Source of the DNA: Chryseobacterium sp. G0162
Lineage (GTDB): Bacteria; Bacteroidota; Bacteroidia; Flavobacteriales; Weeksellaceae
Direction of reading: 5' to 3'
Assembly: GCF_003815715.1 (NCBI RefSeq)
Contig: NZ_CP033922.1
Location: 1,890,001 to 1,954,000 of the forward strand
Length of the DNA: 64,000 nucleotides
Made by a program: the position numbers and the translations under genes. Below the pieces are notes generated by a model. It saw nothing but the letters and a program-made list of their open reading frames with translations. It did not search any database and was not told the origin of the DNA. The first letter of the stretch is position 1; each line of letters begins with the position of its first letter. Shown piece by piece: positions 1-9,095 of the stretch.

Positions 1-188
1 AGATGTTTCAGTTCTCCGGGTTTGCTCCTCTTACGAGGTGACTGGTCTTCAACCAGCCGGGTTGCCCCATTCGGACATCTGCGGATCAATTCGTGTGTGC
101 CAATCCCCGCAGCTTTTCGCAGCTTACCACGTCCTTCGTCGCCTCTGAAAGCCTAGGCATCCGCCATACGCCCTTAACGATTTCTTTC
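1..188 (-). rRNA. rrl: 23S ribosomal RNA, 5' end only
   Basis: The reverse complement reads as the conserved beginning of 23S rRNA. It contains GGCGGATGCC followed by CAGAGGCGACGAAGGACGTG, and later CCGAATGGGGCAACCC, and it leaves the window at position 1. The 5' boundary is set by alignment with remembered E. coli 23S and may be off by several bases. It is the last visible member of the minus-strand 16S-Ile-Ala-23S operon. Confidence 0.95.
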
Positions 189-384
189 CTAATATTAAAT
201 TAGTTCAGTATTTTTTGATAAACTCTCGTCTATCGATATTTTTATAAACTCGGCACTCGAAAGTGCTCGGTTATCTCTTTGTGATGTCTTTACCGTTAAT
301 GTCAATGATCTTTATCTATTTCTGATCTAATTCGCAAATATTGTTTTTGGCTCTATTTGCTTTTTTAAAATTAAACCATCGATG
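189..384 (-). other. 16S-23S spacer, tRNA-Ala to 23S part
   Basis: AT-rich transcribed spacer between tRNA-Ala and 23S. It should hold the processing stem of pre-23S, but I could not pair it confidently because the other half lies outside the window. No gene is seen. Confidence 0.7.
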
Positions 385-458
385 TGGAGAATAAGGGAGT
401 CGAACCCTTGACCTCCTGCGTGCAAGGCAGGCGCTCTAGCCAGCTGAGCTAATTCCCC
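385..458 (-). tRNA. tRNA-Ala(TGC)
   Basis: A 74-nt cloverleaf on the minus strand. The acceptor stem pairs GGGGAAT with ATTCTCC (one G-T wobble), the D arm contains AGCTCAGCTGG, the anticodon stem CCTGC/GCAGG holds the loop CTTGCAC with anticodon TGC, and the T arm contains GGTTCGA. The 3' CCA is not encoded. A tRNA-Ala next to tRNA-Ile in the 16S-23S spacer is the common bacterial arrangement. Confidence 0.97.
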
Positions 459-545
459 CTCTAGTAGACTTCAGATTTTAGATCTCAGATTACAGACTTT
501 ATTGTCTGACATCTGATGTCTTATATCTTCCCGTCTTATAATTAG

Positions 546-619
546 TAGTCTCGGGCAGGCTCGAACTGCCGACCTCTACATTATCAGTGTAGCGCTCTAA
601 CCAGCTGAGCTACGAGACT
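546..619 (-). tRNA. tRNA-Ile(GAT)
   Basis: A 74-nt cloverleaf on the minus strand. The acceptor stem pairs AGTCTCG with CGAGACT, the D arm contains AGCTCAGCTGG, the anticodon stem CTACA/TGTAG holds the loop CTGATAA with anticodon GAT, and the T loop contains GTTCGAG. CCA is not encoded. It lies between 16S and tRNA-Ala in the rRNA spacer. Confidence 0.97.
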
Positions 620-833
620 TCATTATTAATTTTAAATTTTAAATTGAAAATTTTAAATGATTCTTTAAATCTAAAATCTATAATTTATAATCTAAAATCT
701 CTCTATCCCTTTACTAATTTCTAGTGGGTTTTGTATTTTTAATATAATCAACCAAACAAAAAACTAAAGCTTGAACTTTAAGTAAGTTCTGTATCTTGCG
801 ATACTATTTTTTTTATCGTCTAACGACGCTCTA

Positions 834-2350
<1,517 letters not shown>

Positions 2351-2492
2351 ATGTTTGTCTGACTCACTCAAAGTTTTTTAACGCTTTAGTTTTTCCTTAC
2401 TTGGTTGTTATATTGTATGTCAATGATCTTTATATCTTCCGCTTTTCAACGAAGCAATCTTTACTGTCAGTGTCGCTCCGTATTTGCGAGTG
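2351..2492 (-). other. rRNA operon leader
   Basis: AT-rich transcribed leader between the promoter-proximal end and mature 16S. It should contain the 5' half of the 16S processing stem. No coding potential is seen; open frames across it run into 16S and are spurious. Confidence 0.6.
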
Positions 2493-2523
2493 CAAAAGTA
2501 AAACTTTATTTTGATTCGACCAA
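2493..2523 (-). promoter_or_regulatory. rRNA promoter, proximal (P1)
   Basis: On the minus strand TTG (2523-2521) is followed by a 20-nt spacer and TACTTTTG (2500-2493). This matches the Bacteroidota sigma-A consensus TTG-N19..21-TAnnTTTG. It is the copy nearest to 16S. Confidence 0.75.
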
Positions 2524-2620
2524 ATGTTTTGAAAGAAAATTTTAAAGTTTTTTTTAAGTAACCTTAATCTCTTTCCTAACCCTCAATCTCTCTACTCCTG
2601 CGCTCCCTTAATTGGGACTG

Positions 2621-2650
2621 CAAAGATACAAACTTTATTTTAACTCGCAA
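2621..2650 (-). promoter_or_regulatory. rRNA promoter, middle (P2)
   Basis: TTG (2650-2648), 19-nt spacer, TATCTTTG (2628-2621) on the minus strand, a perfect match to the Bacteroidota consensus. Its spacer shares AAAATAAAGTTT with P1, which suggests local duplication. Confidence 0.8.
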
Positions 2651-2769
2651 CTTTTAAATCCTAAAAATTAAAAGTTTTTTTTTCGTCTGTCTCTTTCGTA
2701 GAGTATAATGTTTATGCTTATCTAAAAGCTCTTCTGCGCTTACTGAATCCCTTTCGTTTTTCAGTGGGG

Positions 2770-2800
2770 CAAAGATAGAAACTTCATCCATTACCCGCAA
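2770..2800 (-). promoter_or_regulatory. rRNA promoter, distal (P3)
   Basis: TTG (2800-2798), 20-nt spacer, TATCTTTG (2777-2770) on the minus strand. It is the third consensus promoter in series, 149 bp upstream of P2 (P2 is 128 bp upstream of P1). Confidence 0.75.
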
Positions 2801-2971
2801 GTTTATTTAACATAAAATTCATACTCAGGTAATGTTTTACCCTTAAAGCACTGGTACTATGAGAGAAAAATTTTAAACATTTGTTTGGGGATTGGAGGGA
2901 AAGGGTCCAAGGGGATGAAAGTTGGGAAGAAATGGGGGTGTTTTTATATGATATATCATCTATATAATGAT

Positions 2972-3013
2972 GAGTAATGAGTAATGGGTAATGGGTAATG
3001 AGTAATGAGTAAT
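2972..3013. repeat. Heptamer tandem repeat, 6 units of GRGTAAT
   Basis: Six head-to-tail 7-bp units read GAGTAAT x2, GGGTAAT x2, GAGTAAT x2. A degenerate four-unit relative (GGGCAAT, GAATAAT, AGGTAAT, GAGTAAT) lies at 20778-20805, just after the glucosidase gene. Confidence 0.9.
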
Positions 3014-3067
3014 GGAAGGTATACATGATATATAATACATGGGGTAAGTTTTCAGAATTATTTTGAA

Positions 3068-3140
3068 ATAGGTTTGGGCTAAAGCCAATGGCTGGGCGTT
3101 TATTTTATTTGAGTGGGCTAAAGCCCACTCCTATTGATGG
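3068..3140 (+). repeat. GGCTAAAGCC dispersed repeat, copy 1
   Basis: The unit starts GGTTTGGGCTAAAGCCAATG and ends with the palindrome GAGTGGGC-TAAA-GCCCACTC (3111-3130) followed by CTATTGA. The same order of elements recurs at 54043-54116 (inverted) and 54183-54250. The outer stem bases differ between copies but still pair. Confidence 0.8.
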
Positions 3141-3618
3141 ATTTCTGTACGTTGGAAATTATAGATAGAGGTTTATTTTAATAATGCGGTGTTGAGATCC
3201 TTACAGGATGACAAAAATTGTGCAGAGAAAATAGATAAATAAAGAGACAGGAGGATATGATGGTTATTCTGTAAGATTATTTTATAGAAAAACGCAGTGT
3301 TTTTTTATTTCCCACAGAGGACACGGATTTTCACAGATGATAGTGCTGGTTGTATTATATGAGTAGCTTTTTATTTAATTGAAAGAGTCACTCGATCTTC
3401 TTAAAGGAATAGGTAGCTTTTGTGGGAGTTCTTACCGGAATAGAAAATTACACGTCACCAATGACAAAGACTTCAGGAGATGTTGATGTATACTTATATA
3501 TAAGAAGACGGGTTTTTATAAAAACTCATTCTAATTATTAATGATATGAATGCTTACCTATGTAATAAAACCTATCCTCTATTACTTATTACTCATTATT
3601 TATAATATATGTCCACTA

Positions 3619-3730
3619 CCCTAGCCCCGATAGTAACGGTTACCCCGCAACAGGGTTTGGAGAGGTGGAGGGTTTGAGCCTTGGAGGGTAAAGGCGTGAG
3701 GAGTAAGAGTGGATAGCGGGAAATAGCTCC
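3619..3730 (+). repeat. AGCCCCGATAG...GCGGGAAATAGCTCC repeat, copy 1
   Basis: The copy opens with CTAGCCCCGATAG and closes with GGATAGCGGGAAATAGCTCC. ACCCCGC near the start can pair with GCGGG near the end. A second, shorter copy is at 54308-54395. The copies differ mainly by a 24-nt purine-rich length change in the middle. Confidence 0.8.
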
Positions 3731-3930
3731 GGAAAAGCTTGATTGCTTAAGTGCAGAAGATTGGAGAATTTTAGAAATGGAATAGAAAAGAGATGTATAT
3801 TATATGTGGAAGAATGAAAGATTGAAATTTTTAGCCACGTGTGTGTATTTTCAAAGATAGATAAAAAAATTCCGTAAGAATCCTGAATATGGACTCTTAC
3901 GGAATGATTGTAAAACTGAAGTTTATATTT

Positions 3931-5397
3931 TTAGTTCAGAACATACGATGTTCCGTCTCTTCCGTCTTTTAATTCTATACCTTCAGCAAGCAGTTTATCT
4001 CTGATCTGGTCTGAAAGTTCGAAGTTCTTGGATTTTCTTGCCTGATTTCTCAGTTCAATTAAAACTTTTAGGGTTTGATCCAATTTTTCATTATTGTTTT
4101 CTTCTACAGTCTGTAATCCTAACACGTCAAAGATAAAGGCATTCAATGTTGACTTTAATTCTTCGAGATCTGCTGTTGAGATCGTTTCTTTCCCATCATT
4201 TAAAGCAAAAATATATTTTACTGCTTCAAATAAGTGAGCGATTAGAACGGGAGAGTTGAAATCATCTGTTAATGCATCATAACATTTGTTCTTCCATTCT
4301 GTAAGGCTGAACGCTGATTGTTTTGTATCGTCAGGAGTAATGGAATTCAATACTTTCACAGCTTCCATCAATCTGATAAATCCTTTTTCGCTGGCAATCA
4401 TTGCGTCATTGGAAATATCCAAAACACTTCTGTAATGTGCCTGCAGGAAGCAGAAACGTACAATTGACGGATGGAAAGGCTTTTCAAAGAAATCATTATC
4501 TCCTGTTACCAACTGCATCGGAAGGATATAATTTCCAGTAGATTTACTCATACGCTGTGAATTCATCGTCAACATATTGGCATGCATCCAGTAATGTACC
4601 GGTGCTGCTCCGTTGCAAGCTTTTCCCTGAGCAATTTCACATTCATGGTGTGGAAATTTCAAATCCATTCCTCCTCCATGGATATCAAAAGTTTCACCTA
4701 AATATTTAGTACTCATTGCTGTACATTCAAGGTGCCACCCCGGAAAACCTTCTCCCCAAGGAGAGTTCCATCTCATAATATGAGCGGGAGATGCTTTTTT
4801 CCAAAGGGCAAAATCCTGTGGATTCTTCTTTTCGCCTTGTCCGTCAAGATCACGGGTATTGGCAAAAAGTTCCTCTATATTACGTTTTGAAAGTTCACCA
4901 TAGTTCAGGCCTCTTTTATTGTATTCCAATACATCGAAGTATACGGAGCCATTGCTTTCGTAAGCAAAGCCTGTATCTATTAACTTTTGAGTAAGCTCGA
5001 TCTGTTCTACAATATGTCCTGTAGCTGTAGGCTCAATATTTGGAGGAAGCAGGTTGAACATATCCAATACTTTATGAAAATCAACGGTGTACTTTTGTAC
5101 GATTTCCATAGGTTCCAGCTTTTCTAATCTGGTTTGTTTTACGAATCTGTCGTTATCAACGTTTCCATCATCGGTAAGGTGTCCGGCATCGGTAATGTTT
5201 CTTACATACCTTACTTTATATCCTAAATGGGTTAGGGAACGGTAGATAAAATCAAAGGAAAGGAAAGTTCTTACATTTCCCAAGTGTACGTTGCTGTATA
5301 CTGTAGGTCCGCAGACATACATTCCTACGTTTCCTTCTAAGATGGGTTTGAATATTTCTTTTTCTGCTGTAAGCGAGTTATATATTTTTAATTGCAT
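3931..5397 (-). CDS. cysS: Cysteine--tRNA ligase
   Basis: Class I aminoacyl-tRNA synthetase that charges tRNA-Cys with cysteine in the cytoplasm. At 488 residues it has normal full length. The HIGH-type motif HLGN is at residues 38-41 inside [13 protein letters not shown], and the KMSKS loop is RMSKS at 282-286. Zinc ligands by analogy with the E. coli enzyme are C29, C225, H250 and E254. The C-terminal third is the helical anticodon-binding part, ending [11 protein letters not shown]. The ATG start gives the standard short N-terminus before the Rossmann fold, and no Shine-Dalgarno sequence precedes it. It stands 123 bp downstream of the folE/DinB pair on the same strand and may have its own promoter. 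Confidence 0.97.
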   Translation of the reverse strand: MQLKIYNSLTAEKEIFKPILEGNVGMYVCGPTVYSNVHLGNVRTFLSFDFIYRSLTHLGYKVRYVRNITDAGHLTDDGNVDNDRFVKQTRLEKLEPMEIVQKYTVDFHKVLDMFNLLPPNIEPTATGHIVEQIELTQKLIDTGFAYESNGSVYFDVLEYNKRGLNYGELSKRNIEELFANTRDLDGQGEKKNPQDFALWKKASPAHIMRWNSPWGEGFPGWHLECTAMSTKYLGETFDIHGGGMDLKFPHHECEIAQGKACNGAAPVHYWMHANMLTMNSQRMSKSTGNYILPMQLVTGDNDFFEKPFHPSIVRFCFLQAHYRSVLDISNDAMIASEKGFIRLMEAVKVLNSITPDDTKQSAFSLTEWKNKCYDALTDDFNSPVLIAHLFEAVKYIFALNDGKETISTADLEELKSTLNAFIFDVLGLQTVEENNNEKLDQTLKVLIELRNQARKSKNFELSDQIRDKLLAEGIELKDGRDGTSYVLN

Positions 5398-5460
5398 TTA
5401 TTTTTTATTAAAAGATTCAATAGTTTTAAGATTCAAAAATTAGTTAAAATAAAGATCTGT

Positions 5461-5480
5461 CACAACAAATAATTGTTGTG
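5461..5480. repeat. Short inverted repeat upstream of cysS
   Basis: Perfect 8-bp arms CACAACAA and TTGTTGTG are separated by ATAA, in the spacer between the DinB-like gene and cysS. No good T-tract follows on the minus strand, so it may be an operator rather than a terminator. Function is unknown. Confidence 0.6.
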
Positions 5481-5520
5481 ATAAAAATTTTATGTGAAAC
5501 TTTTTTAAATTTTATCATAA

Positions 5521-5952
5521 TTAAATCGCTTCTAAATGATGCTGCAAGTGTTCTATGTAATCCTTAATGATAAACTCCAGGGTAAAAACCTGAGGTTCTG
5601 TTTTGGTGGTATCACAAGTTCTTTGTAATGCTTCATCAGGAATATTTTCTACGATGTGAACGACCTGATAGTTCAAACCTTTCCAAAGGTTGATTAATTC
5701 GGCCGTTGGAACATTCTGATAGTTCTGAGCTTTTACCCAGACATTCTGATCGTATACGATATTCTCGTTCTCTTTATATTGAGTGACTACAAATCTACGG
5801 ATATTTGTAAAAGCACTGTCACAAAGATGGCCAATAATTTCTTTTTTGGACCATTTTTCAGGTGATTTCTTATCAATCCATTCTTCTTCAGAAATTGTCT
5901 GGAATCTCTGAAGTTCTGTATCTATAATATTTTTAAGGATTTGGTAGTTCAT
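5521..5952 (-). CDS. DinB-family (DinB_2) protein
   Basis: A 143-residue protein of the DinB/YfiT four-helix-bundle superfamily, whose members are metal-dependent and include thiol transferases. The three-histidine metal site is visible as H42 (in IIGHLCD) and H135 with H138/H139 (in EHLQHH) at the C-terminus. The family's 'DinB' name is historical and does not make it a polymerase. Its start codon overlaps the folE stop by one base (TAATG), so translation by termination-reinitiation is likely. Substrate and thiol are unknown. The family call is good; the function is open. Confidence 0.85.
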   Translation of the reverse strand: MNYQILKNIIDTELQRFQTISEEEWIDKKSPEKWSKKEIIGHLCDSAFTNIRRFVVTQYKENENIVYDQNVWVKAQNYQNVPTAELINLWKGLNYQVVHIVENIPDEALQRTCDTTKTEPQVFTLEFIIKDYIEHLQHHLEAI

Positions 5953-6620
5953 TAATAATCTAATTTTGCGTGACTTCCTACATAATGTAAGAATTCCTGC
6001 CTTGTGATAGGATTTGTTCTGAAAATTCCACTTAATTCTGCCGTGATGGTAGAACTTGCTGTGTCTTTAATTCCTCTACAGTTTACACAAAGATGTTTTG
6101 CATCTATAATACAAGCGACATCTTTTGTTCCTAAAGCTTCTTTCAGAGCGTCTACAATCTGCATTGTCAGCCTTTCCTGAACTTGTGGTCTTTTTGCATA
6201 GTAATCCACAATTCTGTTAATTTTTGAAAGACCGATTACTTCTCCATTGGAGATATAAGCAACGTGTGCTCTTCCTATAATAGGTAAGAAGTGGTGTTCA
6301 CAAAAAGAATATACTGTGATATCTTTTTCCACCAACATCTGACGGTATTTATATTTATTGGAAAATGTAGAGATTCCAGGCTTGTTTTCTGGAAGAAGTC
6401 CTCCGAAAATTTCGTTCACATACATTTTAGCAACACGCTTTGGAGAGTCCTTCAGGGAATCATCAGTCATATCCAGTCCTAATGTTTCCATGATTTCTCC
6501 AAAAAGCTCAGTAATTTTCTCTATTTTTTCCTGTGGCGATTTATCAAAAGCATCTTCCCTTATAGGCGTATGTTCTTTTCCTGTGAAAATATCATCGTCG
6601 TTATCAGTAAAATCAACCAT
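5952..6620 (-). CDS. folE: GTP cyclohydrolase I
   Basis: Converts GTP to 7,8-dihydroneopterin triphosphate and formate, the first step of folate biosynthesis, which also feeds the folate-dependent MetF/MetH enzymes encoded nearby. The 222-residue protein has the family core from about residue 35. Zinc-binding residues are C107 and H110 in SFCEHHFLP and C178 in KHLCVNCRG. The acidic N-terminus (DFTDNDDDIF) is a variable extension. The stop codon overlaps the next gene's ATG by one base. It is divergent from the gene at 6721. TATTTTTG upstream of the start resembles a -7 box, but no matching -33 was found. Confidence 0.96.
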   Translation of the reverse strand: MVDFTDNDDDIFTGKEHTPIREDAFDKSPQEKIEKITELFGEIMETLGLDMTDDSLKDSPKRVAKMYVNEIFGGLLPENKPGISTFSNKYKYRQMLVEKDITVYSFCEHHFLPIIGRAHVAYISNGEVIGLSKINRIVDYYAKRPQVQERLTMQIVDALKEALGTKDVACIIDAKHLCVNCRGIKDTASSTITAELSGIFRTNPITRQEFLHYVGSHAKLDY

Positions 6621-6720
6621 TTTTATTTAATTTGCAGCAAAAATACGGATAATATTGTTTCATCTATTTTAAATGGGATGAAAATCATTATCTTTTATAA
6701 CCTACTCTGATTAAAACTAT

Positions 6721-7872
6721 ATGATTATTGTCGAAGAAGTACAAAACAAAAACCACAAAAGGGAATTTCTGGAATTTCCCGCACAACTTTATCAACACGA
6801 CAAAAATTATATACGCCCTTTAGATCAACATATTGAGGAGATCTTTGATCCTGGAAAGAACAAGTTTTTCAAAAATGGAGAATGCAAAAGATTTTTATTT
6901 AAAAAGGATAATAAGACGGTTGGAAAGGTAGCTGTTTTTATCAACAGCTGTTATGAGCAGAAGCAACTTACAGGAGGAATTGGTTTTTTTGATTGTATTA
7001 ACGATCAGGAAACGGCTAATTTCATTTTTGAACATTGTAAAAACTGGCTTCAGGGAAAAGGTATGGAAGCTATGGATGGACCGATTAATTTCGGAGAGCG
7101 TGATAAATTCTGGGGACTTTTGATTGAAGGTTTTATAGAGCCTTTGTATGGGATGAATTATAATTTTCCTTATTACAAAGAGCTTTTTGAAAATTATGGA
7201 TTTCAGATTTACTTTGAACAGCTTTGTTTCACCAGGCCTGTATTTGCAGAAGTTTCACGTGTTTTTACGATTGCTCATGAGAAAAACAGGAGAAATCCGG
7301 CTATTTCTGCTCAGCCTATGAAAAAGAATAACCTGCCAAAGTTTGCAAAGGACTTTACAGAGGTTTATAATAAGGCATGGGCAGCTCACGGAGAAGGAAA
7401 GCAATTGGAAGAAGGTAAGGTTTTGAAAATGTTCAATACGATGAAACCTATTATGAATGAACATATCTCATGGTTTGTGTATGAAAATGACAAGCCTATT
7501 GCCATGTGGATCAATCTTCCGGACCTCAACCAGTGGTTTAAATACCTCAACGGAAAGTTTGGCGTTTTTGAGAAGCTTAAGTTTTTGTTTTTAAAGCGAT
7601 TTAAGAAGAATGAAAAAATGGTTGGTCTGGTGTTCGGCGTGGTTCCTGAATGGCAAAGGAAAGGAATTGATGGGTATATGATCTGGGAAGGTACCCAACA
7701 TTTGAGAAAGCATACGGATTTTACGATTACTGAGCTTCAGTGGATTGGTGATTTTAACCCAAAGATGATTAAGATTGCAGAAACTCTTGATACCACGGTG
7801 ACTAGGAAACTAGCTACTTATCGTTATTTATTTGATCGGAATAAGGAGTTTGAAAGGCATACTGTTCTTTAA
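6721..7872 (+). CDS. GNAT-like acyltransferase of the YghO type
   Basis: A 383-residue protein resembling E. coli YghO and its Bacteroidota relatives, which carry a GNAT-like fold. The N-terminal part has YQHDKNYIRPLDQHIEEIF and a FFDC...GPINFGERDKFWG block typical of this family. The C-terminal part has GVVPEWQRKGIDGYMIWEG, which looks like the acyl-CoA-binding R/Q-x-x-G-x-G/A segment of GNATs. No substrate is known for the family. It is transcribed divergently from folE with a 100-bp spacer. No strong terminator follows; a short AGCC/GGCT stem with T-rich flank near 8031-8056 might serve. Confidence 0.7.
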   Translation: MIIVEEVQNKNHKREFLEFPAQLYQHDKNYIRPLDQHIEEIFDPGKNKFFKNGECKRFLFKKDNKTVGKVAVFINSCYEQKQLTGGIGFFDCINDQETANFIFEHCKNWLQGKGMEAMDGPINFGERDKFWGLLIEGFIEPLYGMNYNFPYYKELFENYGFQIYFEQLCFTRPVFAEVSRVFTIAHEKNRRNPAISAQPMKKNNLPKFAKDFTEVYNKAWAAHGEGKQLEEGKVLKMFNTMKPIMNEHISWFVYENDKPIAMWINLPDLNQWFKYLNGKFGVFEKLKFLFLKRFKKNEKMVGLVFGVVPEWQRKGIDGYMIWEGTQHLRKHTDFTITELQWIGDFNPKMIKIAETLDTTVTRKLATYRYLFDRNKEFERHTVL

Positions 7873-8073
7873 GATAGGGAAGATATCGAAGTGTGATGAT
7901 TGACTAAAGGTTTAGTTTAATTTTCTTGTAAGCTGCTAAGTATTTGACGCAAAGTTTTAGTTTGCTACTGTTATATTTTAAAGGGAGCGAAGGTGGAATC
8001 AACTTCATTGATTCTTTCTAAGCGAATGTATAGCCTGCGGCTTTTGCAATTTTTTCTTATACTGATTCTGATT

Positions 8074-8106
8074 AAAATAAAAAGCCCTGTCTTTTAAGAC
8101 AAGGCT
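8074..8106 (-). terminator. Terminator of the methionine operon
   Basis: On the minus strand AGCCTTGTCTT pairs with AAGACAGGGCT (8106-8083, one G-T wobble) and is followed by TTTTTATTTT. It lies 22 bp after the metF stop and looks like a standard intrinsic terminator. Confidence 0.88.
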
Positions 8107-8128
8107 ACTTTCATTTTTGGTACTTTTA

Positions 8129-9088
8129 TTAGAATAGCTCACCGGCTACTTTTTTAATGTTATCACTTTTCCCCATTGAGTAAAAGTGTAAAACAGGAAC
8201 TCCGAAATCCAGAAGTTCTTTGCACTGGGCAATGGACCATTCTATTCCGATCTGCTTAACCGCTTCATTATTTTTTGCATTCTCCACTTCATTGATAAGC
8301 TCTTCCGGAAGATCTATTTTGAATACCTGAGGCAAGATTTTCAGGTGTTTCTTCGTGGCAATCGGTTTAATTCCCGGAATAATTGGAACGGTAATTCCCA
8401 TTTCTCTTGCTTTCTGAACGAATTCAATATACTTTTTATTGTCAAAAAACATTTGAGTCACGATATAATCTGCTCCGGCATCTACTTTTTGTTTCAGCCA
8501 CTTCAGGTCGTAATTCATAGAAGGTGCTTCCATGTGTTTTTCAGGGTAACCTGCTACTCCAATGCAGAATTTATTAAGTTCATCACAAACCTGTTCTTCG
8601 TTGTGAAGGTATTTTCCTCTTCCCAGATCATTAATCTGGTTCACAAGATCCATCGCACTGGCATGCCCTCCCTGAGTAGGTTCAAAATACTGATGCCCTT
8701 TCATAGCATCTCCTCTCAATGCCATTACATTATCGATACCCAAATACATACAGTCTACTAAAAGATATTCGGTTTCTTCTTTGGTAAAGCCTCCACATAA
8801 TAGGTGTGGAACAGTATCTACATTATATTTATGCTGAATAGCTGCACAAATCCCCAATGTTCCCGGACGCATCCTTGTGATACGGCGCTCCATCAATCCA
8901 TTTCCTTTATCCAAATAAATATATTCTTCTCTTGAAGTAGTAACATCAATGAATGGTGGTTTGAACTCCATCAAAGGATCTATATTCGTGTATAGGTCTT
9001 CAATACCAATTCCCTTTTGTGGCGGAACAACTTCTAAGGAGAATAAAGTTTTTCCATTTGCATTTTTAATGTGCTCTGTTATCTTCAT
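8129..9088 (-). CDS. metF: 5,10-methylenetetrahydrofolate reductase
   Basis: FAD enzyme that reduces 5,10-methylene-THF to 5-methyl-THF, the methyl donor for the MetH protein encoded just upstream. The 319-residue length fits the bacterial TIM-barrel family. Recognisable segments are TLFSLEVVPPQKG near the N-terminus (the conserved FEx-PP strand), NVMALRGD around residue 135, DYIVTQMFFD around 210 and VPIIPGIKPI around 235. It begins 7 nt after the metH C-terminal gene and is the last gene of the SAM-riboswitch operon. Confidence 0.96.
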   Translation of the reverse strand: MKITEHIKNANGKTLFSLEVVPPQKGIGIEDLYTNIDPLMEFKPPFIDVTTSREEYIYLDKGNGLMERRITRMRPGTLGICAAIQHKYNVDTVPHLLCGGFTKEETEYLLVDCMYLGIDNVMALRGDAMKGHQYFEPTQGGHASAMDLVNQINDLGRGKYLHNEEQVCDELNKFCIGVAGYPEKHMEAPSMNYDLKWLKQKVDAGADYIVTQMFFDNKKYIEFVQKAREMGITVPIIPGIKPIATKKHLKILPQVFKIDLPEELINEVENAKNNEAVKQIGIEWSIAQCKELLDFGVPVLHFYSMGKSDNIKKVAGELF

Positions 9089-9095
9089 ATCAATT

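Larger units (their letters stand above)
2801..3930. other. Gene-free, repeat-rich intergenic region
   Basis: No convincing gene lies between the rRNA promoters and cysS. The stretch holds a 7-bp tandem repeat (2972-3013), a GGCTAAAGCC repeat unit (about 3068-3140), a GAGATCCTTACAGGATGACA segment near 3193, a CCCACAGAGGACACGGATTT segment near 3311, and a 112-bp CCCCGATAG-type repeat (3619-3730). The short open frame at 2784-3026 overlaps the tandem repeat and is not considered real. Confidence 0.7.

Noticed and set aside
2972..3014. CRISPR array at the GRGTAAT repeats
   Set aside because: The unit is 7 bp with no spacers, and no cas genes are in the window.
2784..3026. 80-codon minus-strand frame upstream of the rRNA promoters
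   Set aside because: It reads through the GRGTAAT tandem repeat and overlaps promoter P3. The product is repeat-derived (HYSLLITHYPLLI).
5461..5480. Terminator for the folE/DinB transcript at the CACAACAA/TTGTTGTG repeat
   Set aside because: No T-tract follows on the minus strand. It is listed only as an inverted repeat.
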